Shown in pieces: positions 51,197-60,657 of a stretch of 64,000 bases of DNA. Below the pieces are notes generated by a model. The model did no database searches. It was not told where the DNA came from and saw nothing but the letters and a program-made list of their open reading frames with translations. The position numbers and the translations under genes are program-made. Location of the stretch: assembly GCA_004193205.1 (NCBI GenBank), contig RZUM01000002.1:186001-250000 (forward strand), read 5' to 3'. Position 1 is the stretch's first letter, and each line of letters opens with the position of its first letter. Source of the DNA: Gordonia sediminis (GTDB lineage: Bacteria; Actinomycetota; Actinomycetes; Mycobacteriales; Mycobacteriaceae).

Positions 51197-52755
51197 GCCT
51201 CGTGGCGGGGGAAGACGGGCGACGGCTTGGGCAGGGCCGTGCCCGCGACGAGACGATCGTCGGCGGCGGTGAACTGGCGGTTGTCGGGGTCGACGGCGAG
51301 TAGGTCGAGCAGCCGGTTCGCCGAGTCGGGCATGACCGGCTGCGCGAGCAGGGCGACGACGCGCACCACCTCGGCGCAGACGTAGAGCACGGTGCCGGTG
51401 CGCTCGAGGTCGGTCTTGGCCAGTTTCCACGGCTCCTGGGCGGAGATGTAGCGGTTGGTGTCGGCCAGCACCGTCCACAGTGCATCGATACCGAGGTGGA
51501 TGGCCTGATCGTCGAAGTGCCCGCGCATGCGGGCGAGCAGTCCGGCGGCCTTGGTGAGCAGCGCGGAGTCGTCGTCGGTGAGCTCGGCCGGAGCCGGGAC
51601 CGCGGAGTCGAAATACTTGCCGATCATCGACAGCGTCCGCTGGGCGAGGTTGCCGAACTCGTTGGCGAGGTCGGCATTGATCCGGCTGATGATCGCCTCG
51701 GTCGAGTACGAACCGTCCTGGCCGTAGGAGACCTCGCGCAGGAAGAAATACCGGACCGGGTCGAGCCCGAACTCGTCGATGAGGACCTGCGGGTCGACCA
51801 CGTTGCCGACCGACTTGCTCATCTTCTCGCCCTTGTTGAACAGGAAGCCGTGGGCGAAGACCCGTTTGGGCAAAGTGATGCCGGCACTCATCAGAAAAGC
51901 CGGCCAGTAGACGCAGTGGAAGCGGATGATGTCCTTGCCGATGATGTGCAGATCGGCCGGCCAGTACCGGCCGAAGGTCTCCGGGTCGTCGGGAAACCCG
52001 ACACCGGTGATGTAGTTGGTGAGCGCGTCGACCCACACGTACATCACGTGTTCGGGGTGGCCGGGGACCGGCACGCCCCAGTCGAAGGTGGTCCGCGAGA
52101 TCGACAGGTCGGTCAGGCCGCCCTTGACGAAGCTGACCACCTCGTTGCGGCGCACGTCGGGACCGATGAACTCCGGGTGCGTCTCGTACAGCTCGAGCAG
52201 CCGGTCCTGATACGCCGACAGCCGGAAGAAGTAGGTCTGCTCCTCGGTCCAGGTGAGTTCGTGGCCGGTGTCGGCGGCGAGGCGTCTCCCGTCGTCGCCG
52301 ACGTTCGTGTCCGCCTCGGCGTAGAAGGTCTCGTCACGGATGTCATACCAGCCGGCATAGGAGTCGAGGTAGATGTCGCCGTTGTCCGACATCCGCTGCC
52401 AGATGGCCTCCGAGGCGGTCTTGTGGTCGATGTCGCTGGTGCGGATGAACCGGTCGTAGCTCGACCCGAGCCGATCCTGCAGGGACTGGAACCGGTCCGA
52501 ATTGCGCGTGGCCAGGTCCGCCGTCGGGATGCCCTCGGCGTCGGCGGTCTGCTGCATCTTCTGCCCGTGCACGTCGGTGCCGGTCAGAAACCGCACGTCG
52601 TAGCCGTCGAGGCGTTTGAAGCGGGCCAGGGCATCCGCCGAGATGTACTCGTAGGCATGGCCGATGTGCGGCGCCCCGTTCGGGTAGGCGATCGCGGTGG
52701 TGAGGTAGTACGGCTCGCCGGCGCCGTGCGATGTGCTTCTCAGATCAGAGGCCAT
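51193..52755 (-). CDS. metG: Methionyl-tRNA synthetase
   Basis: 520 residues. Class I motifs [13 protein letters not shown] (residues about 31-43) and EKMSKSVGN (about 305-313), with the anticodon-binding helical domain behind. The insertion between the halves of the Rossmann fold lacks the four-Cys zinc knuckle, so this is the zinc-free type normal for mycobacteria, without the C-terminal tRNA-binding appendix. Essential for protein synthesis. Probably the head of the metG-pabB-GAF run. Confidence 0.95.
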   Translation of the reverse strand: MASDLRSTSHGAGEPYYLTTAIAYPNGAPHIGHAYEYISADALARFKRLDGYDVRFLTGTDVHGQKMQQTADAEGIPTADLATRNSDRFQSLQDRLGSSYDRFIRTSDIDHKTASEAIWQRMSDNGDIYLDSYAGWYDIRDETFYAEADTNVGDDGRRLAADTGHELTWTEEQTYFFRLSAYQDRLLELYETHPEFIGPDVRRNEVVSFVKGGLTDLSISRTTFDWGVPVPGHPEHVMYVWVDALTNYITGVGFPDDPETFGRYWPADLHIIGKDIIRFHCVYWPAFLMSAGITLPKRVFAHGFLFNKGEKMSKSVGNVVDPQVLIDEFGLDPVRYFFLREVSYGQDGSYSTEAIISRINADLANEFGNLAQRTLSMIGKYFDSAVPAPAELTDDDSALLTKAAGLLARMRGHFDDQAIHLGIDALWTVLADTNRYISAQEPWKLAKTDLERTGTVLYVCAEVVRVVALLAQPVMPDSANRLLDLLAVDPDNRQFTAADDRLVAGTALPKPSPVFPRHEA

Positions 52756-52782
52756 AATGCTGCCAGGATACTTGGTGCCCGA

Positions 52783-55134
52783 TCAGTCGAAGCGGCGATA
52801 TGGCTCGCAGCCGGGCGGTGGTTTGGGTGCCTCCCGCCGGACCAGCTCGGGGATGTCCAAGCTGACCGGTGCGTGATCGAGGGTGAACTTCGAGCCGTGG
52901 TGGGCGAGCTCGATCGCCGGCCCGGACAGCAGCCGATAGGTCGCCTTGCTGCGGTCGACGGCGACGACGATCTTCGATTCCCGGACCACCATGCGGAACG
53001 ACATATACGACAGCCGGCTCGGCAGCCGCGGTGCGAAGGTGATTTTGCCGTCGAAGTCGCGCATGCCGCCGAAGCCGGCGACACAGTCCATCCACGCTCC
53101 GGCGAGCGCCGCGATGTGCAGACCGCTCGACACGTTGTTGTGCAGGTCGTGCAGGTCGGTGAACACCGACTCGCACATCAGGTCATACGACAGGTCGAGG
53201 TAGCCGACCTCGGCCGCGACCACCGCCTCACAACATGCCGACAACGACGAGTCCCGCACGGTCAGTGGGTAGTAGTAGTCGAAGTTGCGCACCTTCTGTT
53301 GCGGGGTGAACGACGACCCGAAGCTGTACATCGCGAACACCAGGTCGGCCTGCTTGACCACCTGCTTGCGGTACAGGTCGTAGTACGGATAGTTGAGCAA
53401 CAGCGGGTATTTGCCGACCGACGCGTCGAAATCCCACGCGCCCAGCAACGTGAACGACTCGCACTGCTGATGCACCCCGAGGTTGGAGTCGAACGGGATC
53501 GTCATATCGTCGGCACAGGACTCCCAGTGCGCGGCCTCCGCGACCGTGACCCCCAGTTCCCGGGCCAGTTCCGGTCGACGATGTACCGCCGCCACCGCGT
53601 CTCGAAGGTTCTGCTGCGCAGCGAGATTGGTGAAGACGTTGTTGTTCACCACGGCCGTGTACTCGTCGGGGCCGGTGACCCCGTCGATGCGGAACTTGCC
53701 GTTCACATCGTGGTGACCGAGCCCGGCGAACAGGCGTGCGGTCTCCACCAGCAGTTCCATACCGCATTCGGTCTCGAACTGTTCGTCGTCGGTGGCCCGC
53801 AGATAGCGCGCGGTCGCGTTGGCGATGTCCGCCGAGACGTGCACACCCGCGGTGCCCGCCGGCCAATACCCCGAGCACTCGTCACCGTTGATCGACCGCC
53901 ACGGGAACATCGCGCCCCGCTGCCCGAGCTCGGCCGCCCGGCTCTTTGCCTTGTCCATCGTCGCGTGCCGCCACCGCAGTTCCTCGCCGGCCGCGGCGGG
54001 CACCGTGTAGGTGAGCATCGGCAGGATGAAACTCTCGGTGTCCCAGAAGGTGTGGCCGTCGTAACCCGGGCCGGTCAGGCCCTTGGCGGGAATGGCGCGC
54101 GACTGTCCGCGGGCACCGGCCTGCAGCACATGGAACAGCGCGAAGCGCACCGCCTGCTGCAGTTCGGGGTCGCCGTCGAGTTCGATGTCGGCGTCGCGCC
54201 AGAAGTCCTCCAGATAGCGAGCCTGGTCGGCTTTCAGTGACTCCCAACCGGTTTCCATGGCCATGGCCAGCGCCGCGTCGACCTGCGCGCGCAGCGCGGG
54301 GACCGAGCGCCGCGCCGACCAGCCATAGCCGATGTACTTCGTCAGCGAGATCTTGGTGCCCTGCGGCACGTTGGCGGCGACGGTCAGTCGCGCCAGGTCG
54401 GGATCGGCCCGGACGAACGCGTCGGCGCGGTCCGGGAAGTCGATCTCGTGGTCCATGCCGGCCGCGATGTGCAGGCCGGACTGCCTGGTGTGGTGGACCA
54501 GCATGCCCCAGTAGTTGCGGCAGGTGTGCAGATCGGAGACGAGTGGCGCGTCCAGCGCGGCCGCCAGTCGGGGATCGTTGCCCGGCGCGGGGACCGGCTC
54601 GTTGGCGAGCAGATCCGACTGCAGCACCAGCTTCATGTCCTCGCCGATCGGCTCCACCTCGTAGTGGATGGCGGCGATGGTGCGCTTGCTGAACGAGACG
54701 AACCGTTCCGAGCGGATGCGCACGGTCCGGCCGGTCGGGGACGTCCACAGGGTGTGCCGGCGCAGGGTTCCGGTCCGGAAGTCGAGGACGCGTTCGTGTT
54801 CGACGGTGCGGCCGTAGCGCAGGTCCATCGGCTCGTCCTCGACGAGCAGCCGGATGATCTTGCCGTCGGTCACATTGACCACGGTCTGGCCGGATTCTGG
54901 GTAACCGTAGCCACTTTCGGCGTAGGGCAGGCCGCGCAGCTCGTAGAAACCGTTGAGATAGGTGCCGGGGTGATCGACCGGTTCCCCCTCCTCAAACGTG
55001 CCACGCAGGCCGATGTGGCCGTTGGAGAGGGCAAACAGGGTCTCGGTGCGGCCGAGCATGTTGATGTCGAGCCCACGCCACCGCAGCTGCCAAGGATGGA
55101 CGTCGAATCCGTGCTCTATCGCGTTGGGGGTCAT
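52783..55134 (-). CDS. Glycoside hydrolase family 65 disaccharide phosphorylase-like enzyme
   Basis: 783 residues with the GH65 architecture: N-terminal beta domain (ETLFALSNGHIGLRGTFEEG), linker, and an (alpha/alpha)6 barrel with HTFWDTESFILPMLTYT and the catalytic Glu in DGVTGPDEYTAVVNNN; AFYRK-like YYDLYRKQVVKQADLV; then the C-terminal beta sheet. These enzymes phosphorolyse trehalose, maltose or kojibiose to glucose and beta-glucose 1-phosphate. The adjacent beta-phosphoglucomutase-type gene, overlapping by 4 bp, supports this; the same pair is known in M. tuberculosis (Rv3400-Rv3401). Confidence 0.9.
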   Translation of the reverse strand: MTPNAIEHGFDVHPWQLRWRGLDINMLGRTETLFALSNGHIGLRGTFEEGEPVDHPGTYLNGFYELRGLPYAESGYGYPESGQTVVNVTDGKIIRLLVEDEPMDLRYGRTVEHERVLDFRTGTLRRHTLWTSPTGRTVRIRSERFVSFSKRTIAAIHYEVEPIGEDMKLVLQSDLLANEPVPAPGNDPRLAAALDAPLVSDLHTCRNYWGMLVHHTRQSGLHIAAGMDHEIDFPDRADAFVRADPDLARLTVAANVPQGTKISLTKYIGYGWSARRSVPALRAQVDAALAMAMETGWESLKADQARYLEDFWRDADIELDGDPELQQAVRFALFHVLQAGARGQSRAIPAKGLTGPGYDGHTFWDTESFILPMLTYTVPAAAGEELRWRHATMDKAKSRAAELGQRGAMFPWRSINGDECSGYWPAGTAGVHVSADIANATARYLRATDDEQFETECGMELLVETARLFAGLGHHDVNGKFRIDGVTGPDEYTAVVNNNVFTNLAAQQNLRDAVAAVHRRPELARELGVTVAEAAHWESCADDMTIPFDSNLGVHQQCESFTLLGAWDFDASVGKYPLLLNYPYYDLYRKQVVKQADLVFAMYSFGSSFTPQQKVRNFDYYYPLTVRDSSLSACCEAVVAAEVGYLDLSYDLMCESVFTDLHDLHNNVSSGLHIAALAGAWMDCVAGFGGMRDFDGKITFAPRLPSRLSYMSFRMVVRESKIVVAVDRSKATYRLLSGPAIELAHHGSKFTLDHAPVSLDIPELVRREAPKPPPGCEPYRRFD

Positions 55135-55883
55135 GCGGCCAGCAATTCGTCGAGATCGTTCACGACGACGTCGGCGCCGGCCGAAAGCATCGTATCGGTC
55201 TGCCCGCCACCGACCCGGTCGATCGCGACGACATAACCGAACTTGCCGGCTACCGCGGCCTCGACACCGGAGATGGCGTCCTCGAACACCACGGCCTGTT
55301 CGGGGGCGACGCCCATCAGTTCGGCGCCGAGCAGAAACGAGTCGGGGGCCGGTTTACCGGGTAACCCGCGCGCCGCGGTCTCGAGCCCGTCCACACGGAG
55401 CTCGACGAACTCGCTCAGACCTGCCGCATCCAGCACCGCTGCTCCATTCTTCGATGACGTGACGACCGCGATGCGCAAACCCGCGTCGCGTGCCGCCTCC
55501 AGATACCGCACCGACCCAGGGTAGGGTTCGACTCCGTCGGCTTCGAGTGTCGCGACGAAGAGCTTGTTCTTGCCGTCGCCGATGGCGTCGACCGCCTCTT
55601 CGGGAACGTCGTCGATCTGTCGCGAGTGCAGAAACGCCCGCACGCCGTCCTCGCGGCGTCGGCCGTCGACGTAGTCGAGGTAATCCTGCTCGGTGAACTC
55701 GACGAATCCCTCGGGATCCCGTTCGGACAGGAAGGCGTCGAACGCCTTCTTCCAGGCGTTGCGGTGTAGCACCGCCGTGGACGTCAACACGCCGTCGAGA
55801 TCGAACAGCGCAACCGAGATGGCATCTGGCAAACCCAACACGAACACAGACGGTACCCGCCAAAGCGGCGGCTGGCGCGCCAT
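55131..55883 (-). CDS. HAD-superfamily beta-phosphoglucomutase-like protein
   Basis: 250 residues: nucleophile motif ALFDLDGVLTSTAVLH, cap domain (DYLDYVDGRRREDGVRAFL), motif II VVTSSKNG, motif III GKPAPDSFLLGAELM and motif IV FEDAISGVEAA. It probably turns the beta-glucose 1-phosphate from the GH65 enzyme into glucose 6-phosphate. The N-terminal 20 residues before LPDAISVALFDLDG match the extended start of the mycobacterial homologue. Confidence 0.9.
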   Translation of the reverse strand: MARQPPLWRVPSVFVLGLPDAISVALFDLDGVLTSTAVLHRNAWKKAFDAFLSERDPEGFVEFTEQDYLDYVDGRRREDGVRAFLHSRQIDDVPEEAVDAIGDGKNKLFVATLEADGVEPYPGSVRYLEAARDAGLRIAVVTSSKNGAAVLDAAGLSEFVELRVDGLETAARGLPGKPAPDSFLLGAELMGVAPEQAVVFEDAISGVEAAVAGKFGYVVAIDRVGGGQTDTMLSAGADVVVNDLDELLAA

Positions 55884-55911
55884 GCGCGCCGGTCGGTGTC
55901 GCGAATCGGTG

Positions 55912-56625
55912 TCAGGCCGATGACGGTGTGGCGTCGCCGTCGGATTCCGCCCAGAATCCGATCGAGAAGAGCTGCCGGATCAAGCGGTCGCGCGCGTCGT
56001 CGAAGCGCGCGTGGATCTCGGTGCGGATCGCGGCGGTGTCCCCGGCGCGGAGATAACCGATGAGCCGCCGATGGCTCTCGACCGCCTCACGGCCCCAATG
56101 CGGGTCTCGCGCGTAGAGCTCGTACGGGTTGTACTTGCTCGCCGAGAACAGGAACCACGCGACCTTCTTGCTGTTCGCCATGATGTTGACCATCCGGTGG
56201 AAGGCGAACTCGGCGTTGAGTACTGCGTTGTGATCGCGATCGTCGACCGCCTGTTCGAGGGAGTCGACGATGCCCTGCAGCCGGGTCAGGTTGGCGCCCA
56301 ACTCCGGGTTCTCGGTGGCGTGGGTGGCCAGCCGCGCCGACAGTTCGGCCTGCATCCAGAAGATGTCGACGATGTCGCCGCGATCCAACGTTTCGACGAT
56401 GAAGCCGCGATGCGGGGAGGACCGGACCAGACCTTCACCGCGCAACGTCACCAACGCCTCGCGGACCGGCGTGACACTGCAGCCCAGCGCCGAGGCGGTC
56501 TCGTCCAGTCGTACGTAGTCGCCGGGACGGAACTGCCCGGTCATGATCTGCGTGCGCAGATAATCCGCGACCTCGTCGGTCAGCTGCTTGCGGCGCAAGC
56601 CGTTCGGGGCCATCGGTGTCTCCAC
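55912..56625 (-). CDS. GntR-family regulator with FCD effector domain
   Basis: 237 residues. Winged helix at about residues 12-75 (LTDEVADYLRTQIMTGQFRPGDYVRLDETASALGCSVTPVREALVTL), then an all-helical FCD domain with the metal-ligand pattern (NAEFAFHRMVNIMANS and ESHRRLIGYLRAGD). Starts at 56625 and 56613 are in frame. A perfect inverted repeat lies 15-42 bp upstream. It follows the DUF2236 gene of the mce region and may control it or itself. Confidence 0.87.
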   Translation of the reverse strand: METPMAPNGLRRKQLTDEVADYLRTQIMTGQFRPGDYVRLDETASALGCSVTPVREALVTLRGEGLVRSSPHRGFIVETLDRGDIVDIFWMQAELSARLATHATENPELGANLTRLQGIVDSLEQAVDDRDHNAVLNAEFAFHRMVNIMANSKKVAWFLFSASKYNPYELYARDPHWGREAVESHRRLIGYLRAGDTAAIRTEIHARFDDARDRLIRQLFSIGFWAESDGDATPSSA

Positions 56626-56640
56626 TCGTTCACAACTGTG

Positions 56641-56667
56641 GTGTCACCGTACTGGTTGCGGTGACAC
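56641..56667. promoter_or_regulatory. Operator-like inverted repeat upstream of the FCD regulator
   Basis: GTGTCACCG (56641-56649) and CGGTGACAC (56659-56667) form a perfect 9+9 repeat with a 9-nt spacer, between the DUF2236 gene's stop and the regulator's start. Confidence 0.55.
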
Positions 56668-56700
56668 AATTCTCGTAGAATGTGCGCTCCGGCAGAACCG

Positions 56701-57615
56701 TCAGACCATCGCCTTGTCGTGCTTGATGCGGCGGCGCAGGTCGCGCATCAGCACACGGTTGCCGCCGAATCGAATCGATTTCGGCAGGAACTTGTTGACC
56801 ACCGAGACGAAGGTGAACAGGTGCTGGAACCGTCGGCGGTCGTCCTCGGTCCATTCCAGGCCCAGCTGGTCGCGGTAGATCGCCGGCAGGAACCCGATCG
56901 TGAGGAACCGCAGCAGGTTCACGAACGGCAGCCGGATCATCGGGTTGATCATCTTCAGATCGACGAGGTCGTTGAGGAAGTCGCAGGTGGTGTCGTCGAT
57001 GACGATGCGCTGGCAGGCGATGTTCCAGTAATGGTCGAAGTCGGCGCGGGTGGCCGGCCACATCTCGTCGGGGACCTGCAGGGTGGTGCCGAGCGGTTTG
57101 GCCGACTGGTAGAAGGTCTCGGCCTCCTCTTCGCTCATCACGCCGTGCAGCAGCTGGTGGGTGTCTTCGAAGCCGATGAACAGACACGCCGCCACCCACA
57201 TCTGCAGTTCCCGGTTGAAGGCGTTGTACTTGACCGGGCTCTGCTCGTCGGAACGCACGTGGCGGTGCGCGGAGTTGACGGCCTCGCGGAAGGCGTCCTT
57301 CTCCTCGTCGGTGCCGAGGATGGCCACCGTCAGGAACTGCCCGGTGGTGCGGGCCCGCTTCCACGGATGTTTGGTCAGGGCGCCCGATTCGACCTTGCTC
57401 TCCATCACCCCGTAGGCGACCTCGGGCCAGCCGAGCTGCAGGACGACGTTCGCGGCGCCGCCGGCGAAGGCCCAGAAGTCCAGGGCCTCCTGGATCACCG
57501 CCGGCTTGCGCAGACTCGTGGCACGTCGTTTACGAGTGGTGATCTCGATCCGGGTCTTCGCCGTGGTGAGTTCCGGGGTCGTCTCGTCGAGCGGGGGAAG
57601 GTAACTCGCGGGCAT
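56701..57615 (-). CDS. Oxygenase MpaB-family / DUF2236 protein
   Basis: 304 residues. Family features: FAGGAANVVLQLGWPEVAYGVMES, TVAILGTDEEKDAFREAVNSAHRHV (conserved His), VAACLFIGFEDTHQLLHG, and a C-terminal RIKHDKAMV. MpaB-like and latex-clearing oxygenases share this heme-binding fold. No signal peptide is seen. It is the last gene after mceF and mas with a 48-bp gap, so it is probably co-transcribed with the mce operon. Confidence 0.83.
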   Translation of the reverse strand: MPASYLPPLDETTPELTTAKTRIEITTRKRRATSLRKPAVIQEALDFWAFAGGAANVVLQLGWPEVAYGVMESKVESGALTKHPWKRARTTGQFLTVAILGTDEEKDAFREAVNSAHRHVRSDEQSPVKYNAFNRELQMWVAACLFIGFEDTHQLLHGVMSEEEAETFYQSAKPLGTTLQVPDEMWPATRADFDHYWNIACQRIVIDDTTCDFLNDLVDLKMINPMIRLPFVNLLRFLTIGFLPAIYRDQLGLEWTEDDRRRFQHLFTFVSVVNKFLPKSIRFGGNRVLMRDLRRRIKHDKAMV

Positions 57616-57663
57616 GGCTCCTGCCTTTCACATCAGGGAAAAAACGGATCGAGGATGGTGGGA

Positions 57664-58275
57664 TCAGAGGGTCTCGACGTTGTCGACGAGCCAGTTGTCG
57701 CCGGATCGCTTGAGGGTCACCAGCATTCGGTAGGGCTGCAACTTGCCGTCCGGTGCCACGACGTTCTTGGCCTTCTGGTCGACGAACAGCAGCACGGTCG
57801 CGGCATCCGGTGAGATGGTCTCCACCGCGGCATGCGACACCGTCGCGGTGGCCTCACCCTTGCCGTTGGTGACGATCTCGGTGAGCGCCGCGACCATCTC
57901 GCTGTACTTCTTCGCGAAGTCCGGGGTCGACATCGCGTCGATCTGCTCGCGGTTGGCGTCGAGGTTGCGGTAGTCGAAGCTCGACAGCTTGATCGCGTAG
58001 TCGCTGGAGACGTCGATGGCCTCCGACCGCAGTTGCGGGCTGACCTGCCCATCCCCGCCGCCGGCGAAGTAGTGGAAACCGAAGAAGGCGGTGGCGCCGA
58101 CGACGGCGAGTGCGATCACGGCCGCGAGCACCTTCGGCCACCGCCGGTGTCCGCGCGCGGACCCCGATGACAACGGCGACGTGCGGGTCGTGGTCGACTT
58201 GGGCGCCGGGGTCGGCGTGGCCTCCTCGGTTACCGAGAGCTGATCGTCGGTGCGGGTTTCGGTATCAGTTGGCAT
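57664..58275 (-). CDS. Mce-associated membrane protein
   Basis: 203 residues: Thr/Pro-rich cytoplasmic N-terminus, one membrane helix (VLAAVIALAVVGATAFFGF), and an NTF2-like extracytoplasmic domain (SSFDYRNLDANREQIDAMSTPDFAKKY, then VETISPDAATVLLFVDQK). Mas proteins stabilise or regulate Mce complexes. ATG 58275 follows GGAAAGGG and overlaps the mceF stop by 11 bp. Confidence 0.88.
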   Translation of the reverse strand: MPTDTETRTDDQLSVTEEATPTPAPKSTTTRTSPLSSGSARGHRRWPKVLAAVIALAVVGATAFFGFHYFAGGGDGQVSPQLRSEAIDVSSDYAIKLSSFDYRNLDANREQIDAMSTPDFAKKYSEMVAALTEIVTNGKGEATATVSHAAVETISPDAATVLLFVDQKAKNVVAPDGKLQPYRMLVTLKRSGDNWLVDNVETL

Positions 58276-59494
58276 TTCGTGCCCTTTCCAGGAGCTGTTG
58301 CCACCACTGGAGCAGTTCGGCTCCGTTGGGGATGAGTAGGGGATCGGAGACCGCCGGGGGTCCGGAGACCCCGCCCGGCGACGTCCAGGTCGATGTGCCC
58401 AGATCGTCGGGGCGTGGCGCATTGACCGCTCCGCGCTGTCCGTAGCCGTTGCCCGGTGGGCAGTATCGGGCCAGGTTCGGGTCCGACGGTGTCAGGTCCC
58501 CGACGGCGCGGCGTGGCTCGTCGTAGAACAGGCACACCGGCCCCTGGGTGCCGATCAGCGCGAAGTCCGCTCTCCCGTTCTTGACGATCGACCGAAGATC
58601 CTGCAGCCCTTGGGGTATCGTCTGCAACCCGGTGGCCAGCGCCTGCTGCCGGTCGCTGATGATCGGCTCCACGGCGACCAGGTTGGCCAGCACGCCACCG
58701 AAGGTGCCGCGGTAGCGGTCGAAGAGCTCTTGGGCGTGTGCCAGGGCCTTCGGCGAGTGGTCGAGCAGATAGACGAAGACCGGCTGGTTGGCGTCGAGTT
58801 GGTCGGTGAAACTTGCCGTCGAGCGCATGCCGGACTCGAATGCTGCGGTGTTGTCCGACATCGCGCCGAGTACGTCGAGCCAGTCGTCGAACAGTCCGCG
58901 CAGGATCGGTGCGTTGCGATTGACCAGACTGGCCAGGGCGGTGCCGTTGGTGACGAGTTCGCTCAGCGAGCGATCGCGTCCCGAGAAGGCGTCGTAGAGT
59001 TCGTTGCCGATCACGTTCAGATGGCCACTGCCGATGCTGTCGAGGACGTTCGCCGCATCGGCGATGATCGCATCCATCTGCTTGGGCTGTTTGTCCGCCG
59101 GCGCCGAGATCGTGTCCCCCGACTGGAGATACGGTCCCTGGTCGGTGCTCGGGATGATGTCGACACTCTGGATGCCGGCCATCGACGCCATGGTCACCTG
59201 CATGTAGGACGAGGCGGGGATCGGCGTCTCGGCGCTCACCACGAGGTCGATCTCGGCGGCCTCGCCGTCAGGGGACAGCGCGACCGACTGCACGGTGCCG
59301 ATGTCGACGCCGCGCAGGGTCACACCGGTCCCGGCGGTGAGCCCGAATGCGTCGGTCATCGTGGCGTGCAGATCGACCTTCTCACCGAATCCCTCCGGGC
59401 CGGCGATGAAGTTGATGCCGTAGGGGATGACGAATGCGGAGATGGCCAGGAAGATGATGAACTGCAGCATCCCGGTGGGCAGTCGGAGTTTCAT
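58265..59494 (-). CDS. mceF: MCE-family protein MceF
   Basis: 409 residues. An N-terminal membrane helix (FIIFLAISAFVIPYGINFIAG), the MCE beta barrel (GLTAGTGVTLRGVDIGTVQSVAL), a helical needle region (VLDSIGSGHLNVIGNELYDAFSG onward) and a Pro/Gly-rich C-terminus. Mce subunits form a periplasm-spanning conduit for lipids or sterols. Its start overlaps the mceE stop. Confidence 0.92.
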   Translation of the reverse strand: MKLRLPTGMLQFIIFLAISAFVIPYGINFIAGPEGFGEKVDLHATMTDAFGLTAGTGVTLRGVDIGTVQSVALSPDGEAAEIDLVVSAETPIPASSYMQVTMASMAGIQSVDIIPSTDQGPYLQSGDTISAPADKQPKQMDAIIADAANVLDSIGSGHLNVIGNELYDAFSGRDRSLSELVTNGTALASLVNRNAPILRGLFDDWLDVLGAMSDNTAAFESGMRSTASFTDQLDANQPVFVYLLDHSPKALAHAQELFDRYRGTFGGVLANLVAVEPIISDRQQALATGLQTIPQGLQDLRSIVKNGRADFALIGTQGPVCLFYDEPRRAVGDLTPSDPNLARYCPPGNGYGQRGAVNAPRPDDLGTSTWTSPGGVSGPPAVSDPLLIPNGAELLQWWQQLLERARNAN

Positions 59495-60657
59495 CGCGAT
59501 CCCCCTTGCTGCTGCTCCGGTGTCTGCGCGATCCCTTGTTGCAGTGCGCCGTTCACGGCGTCGCTCACTGCCTTGTTGGCGTTCTTCAGCGTGTCCGACA
59601 GTCCTCCGGTGAGGACGTCGCGCAGTTCGGTCGGGCCGGGCAATGGCTGACCGGAGGCGAAGATGCCACCGGTCAGGATCTTGTCGATCCCCCCGGGAAT
59701 GTCGAGGGCGCCGTCGAATACCAGGTAGTCACCACGAATCGCCCGATTGAAGTTGGTCATGAACGAGTTCATGTGTCCCAGGGTCTGTCCGACGGCGTCG
59801 TTGAACGTGCCCAGCGAATCCACCAGCGTCTGTGCTTGAGAGACAAAGGCATTCAACTCGGGCTGACGGCCGTCGACCACCTTGGCGAGATTCACCGACA
59901 GGCTGGTGGTCTGATTCATCAGTCGTGCCACCTGCTCGCGTTGTGCGGCCAGGACATCCACCGCCTGCGGCACCTGATCGAGGAAGTCGTCGACGACCTG
60001 ACCCTGCGCGACGAACATGTCACTCACGTCGGCGGCGGCGGCCATCGCCCGGTTGAAATCGTCGGTGTACAGCGATGATTTCGCCAGCAGACGGTTGAGG
60101 GTATCGATCAGGTCGACCACCTTGTCGGAGCGATCGGCGAACGCGGTGTTCAGGCTCGACATCACCGACTGCAGTTGGCTGACGCCGCTGCCGCCGAGGA
60201 TGTTGCCGAGAGCGGCGAGCGTGCCCTCGACCTGCGGGCCGACCGAGGTCTCGGCGAGGGCGATGTGGTCACCTTCGCCGAGTTGCCCCTGCGGGTCGGC
60301 CGGGGCGGTCAGCCGGACGAACGGAGTGCCCAGCGCCGAGGGGAGTTCCACGGTGGCGGTGACGTTCTCGGGCAGTTGCGTCGTGTCGTCGAGGGCCAGG
60401 GTCAGTTCCGCGTGGTCGGCGACCAGTCCGATGTCGATGACGCGGCCCACGATCTGTTGCCCACTGCGCACATCCGCACCGGACACGATGCCGTCCGCGG
60501 TGACGAGCGCAGCAGTCACGTCGAATGAGTCACGGCCGCCGCCGTTCACGGGCAGATCCTGCAGTCCCACGGTGCACGAGGTGAGGGCCAGAGTACTCAT
60601 CGACGCGACGACGACGTGCCGGACGCGCAGGAAGGGGAACCGGACTGAGCGAGCCAT
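59491..60657 (-). CDS. mceE: MCE-family lipoprotein MceE
   Basis: 388 residues. The N-terminal signal ends in a lipobox (LALTSC), the hallmark of the E subunit. The MCE domain has GADVRSGQQIVGRVIDIGLV and ELPSALGTPFVRLT, followed by a long helical region and a Gln-rich tail. ATG 60657 overlaps the mceD stop; an upstream extension of the frame is antisense-like and rejected. Confidence 0.92.
   Translation of the reverse strand: MARSVRFPFLRVRHVVVASMSTLALTSCTVGLQDLPVNGGGRDSFDVTAALVTADGIVSGADVRSGQQIVGRVIDIGLVADHAELTLALDDTTQLPENVTATVELPSALGTPFVRLTAPADPQGQLGEGDHIALAETSVGPQVEGTLAALGNILGGSGVSQLQSVMSSLNTAFADRSDKVVDLIDTLNRLLAKSSLYTDDFNRAMAAAADVSDMFVAQGQVVDDFLDQVPQAVDVLAAQREQVARLMNQTTSLSVNLAKVVDGRQPELNAFVSQAQTLVDSLGTFNDAVGQTLGHMNSFMTNFNRAIRGDYLVFDGALDIPGGIDKILTGGIFASGQPLPGPTELRDVLTGGLSDTLKNANKAVSDAVNGALQQGIAQTPEQQQGGSR

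Noticed and set aside
51496-54240. 914-codon open frame on the plus strand
   Set aside because: It is antisense to metG and the GH65 gene, both clearly conserved; long antisense frames are common in high-GC DNA.
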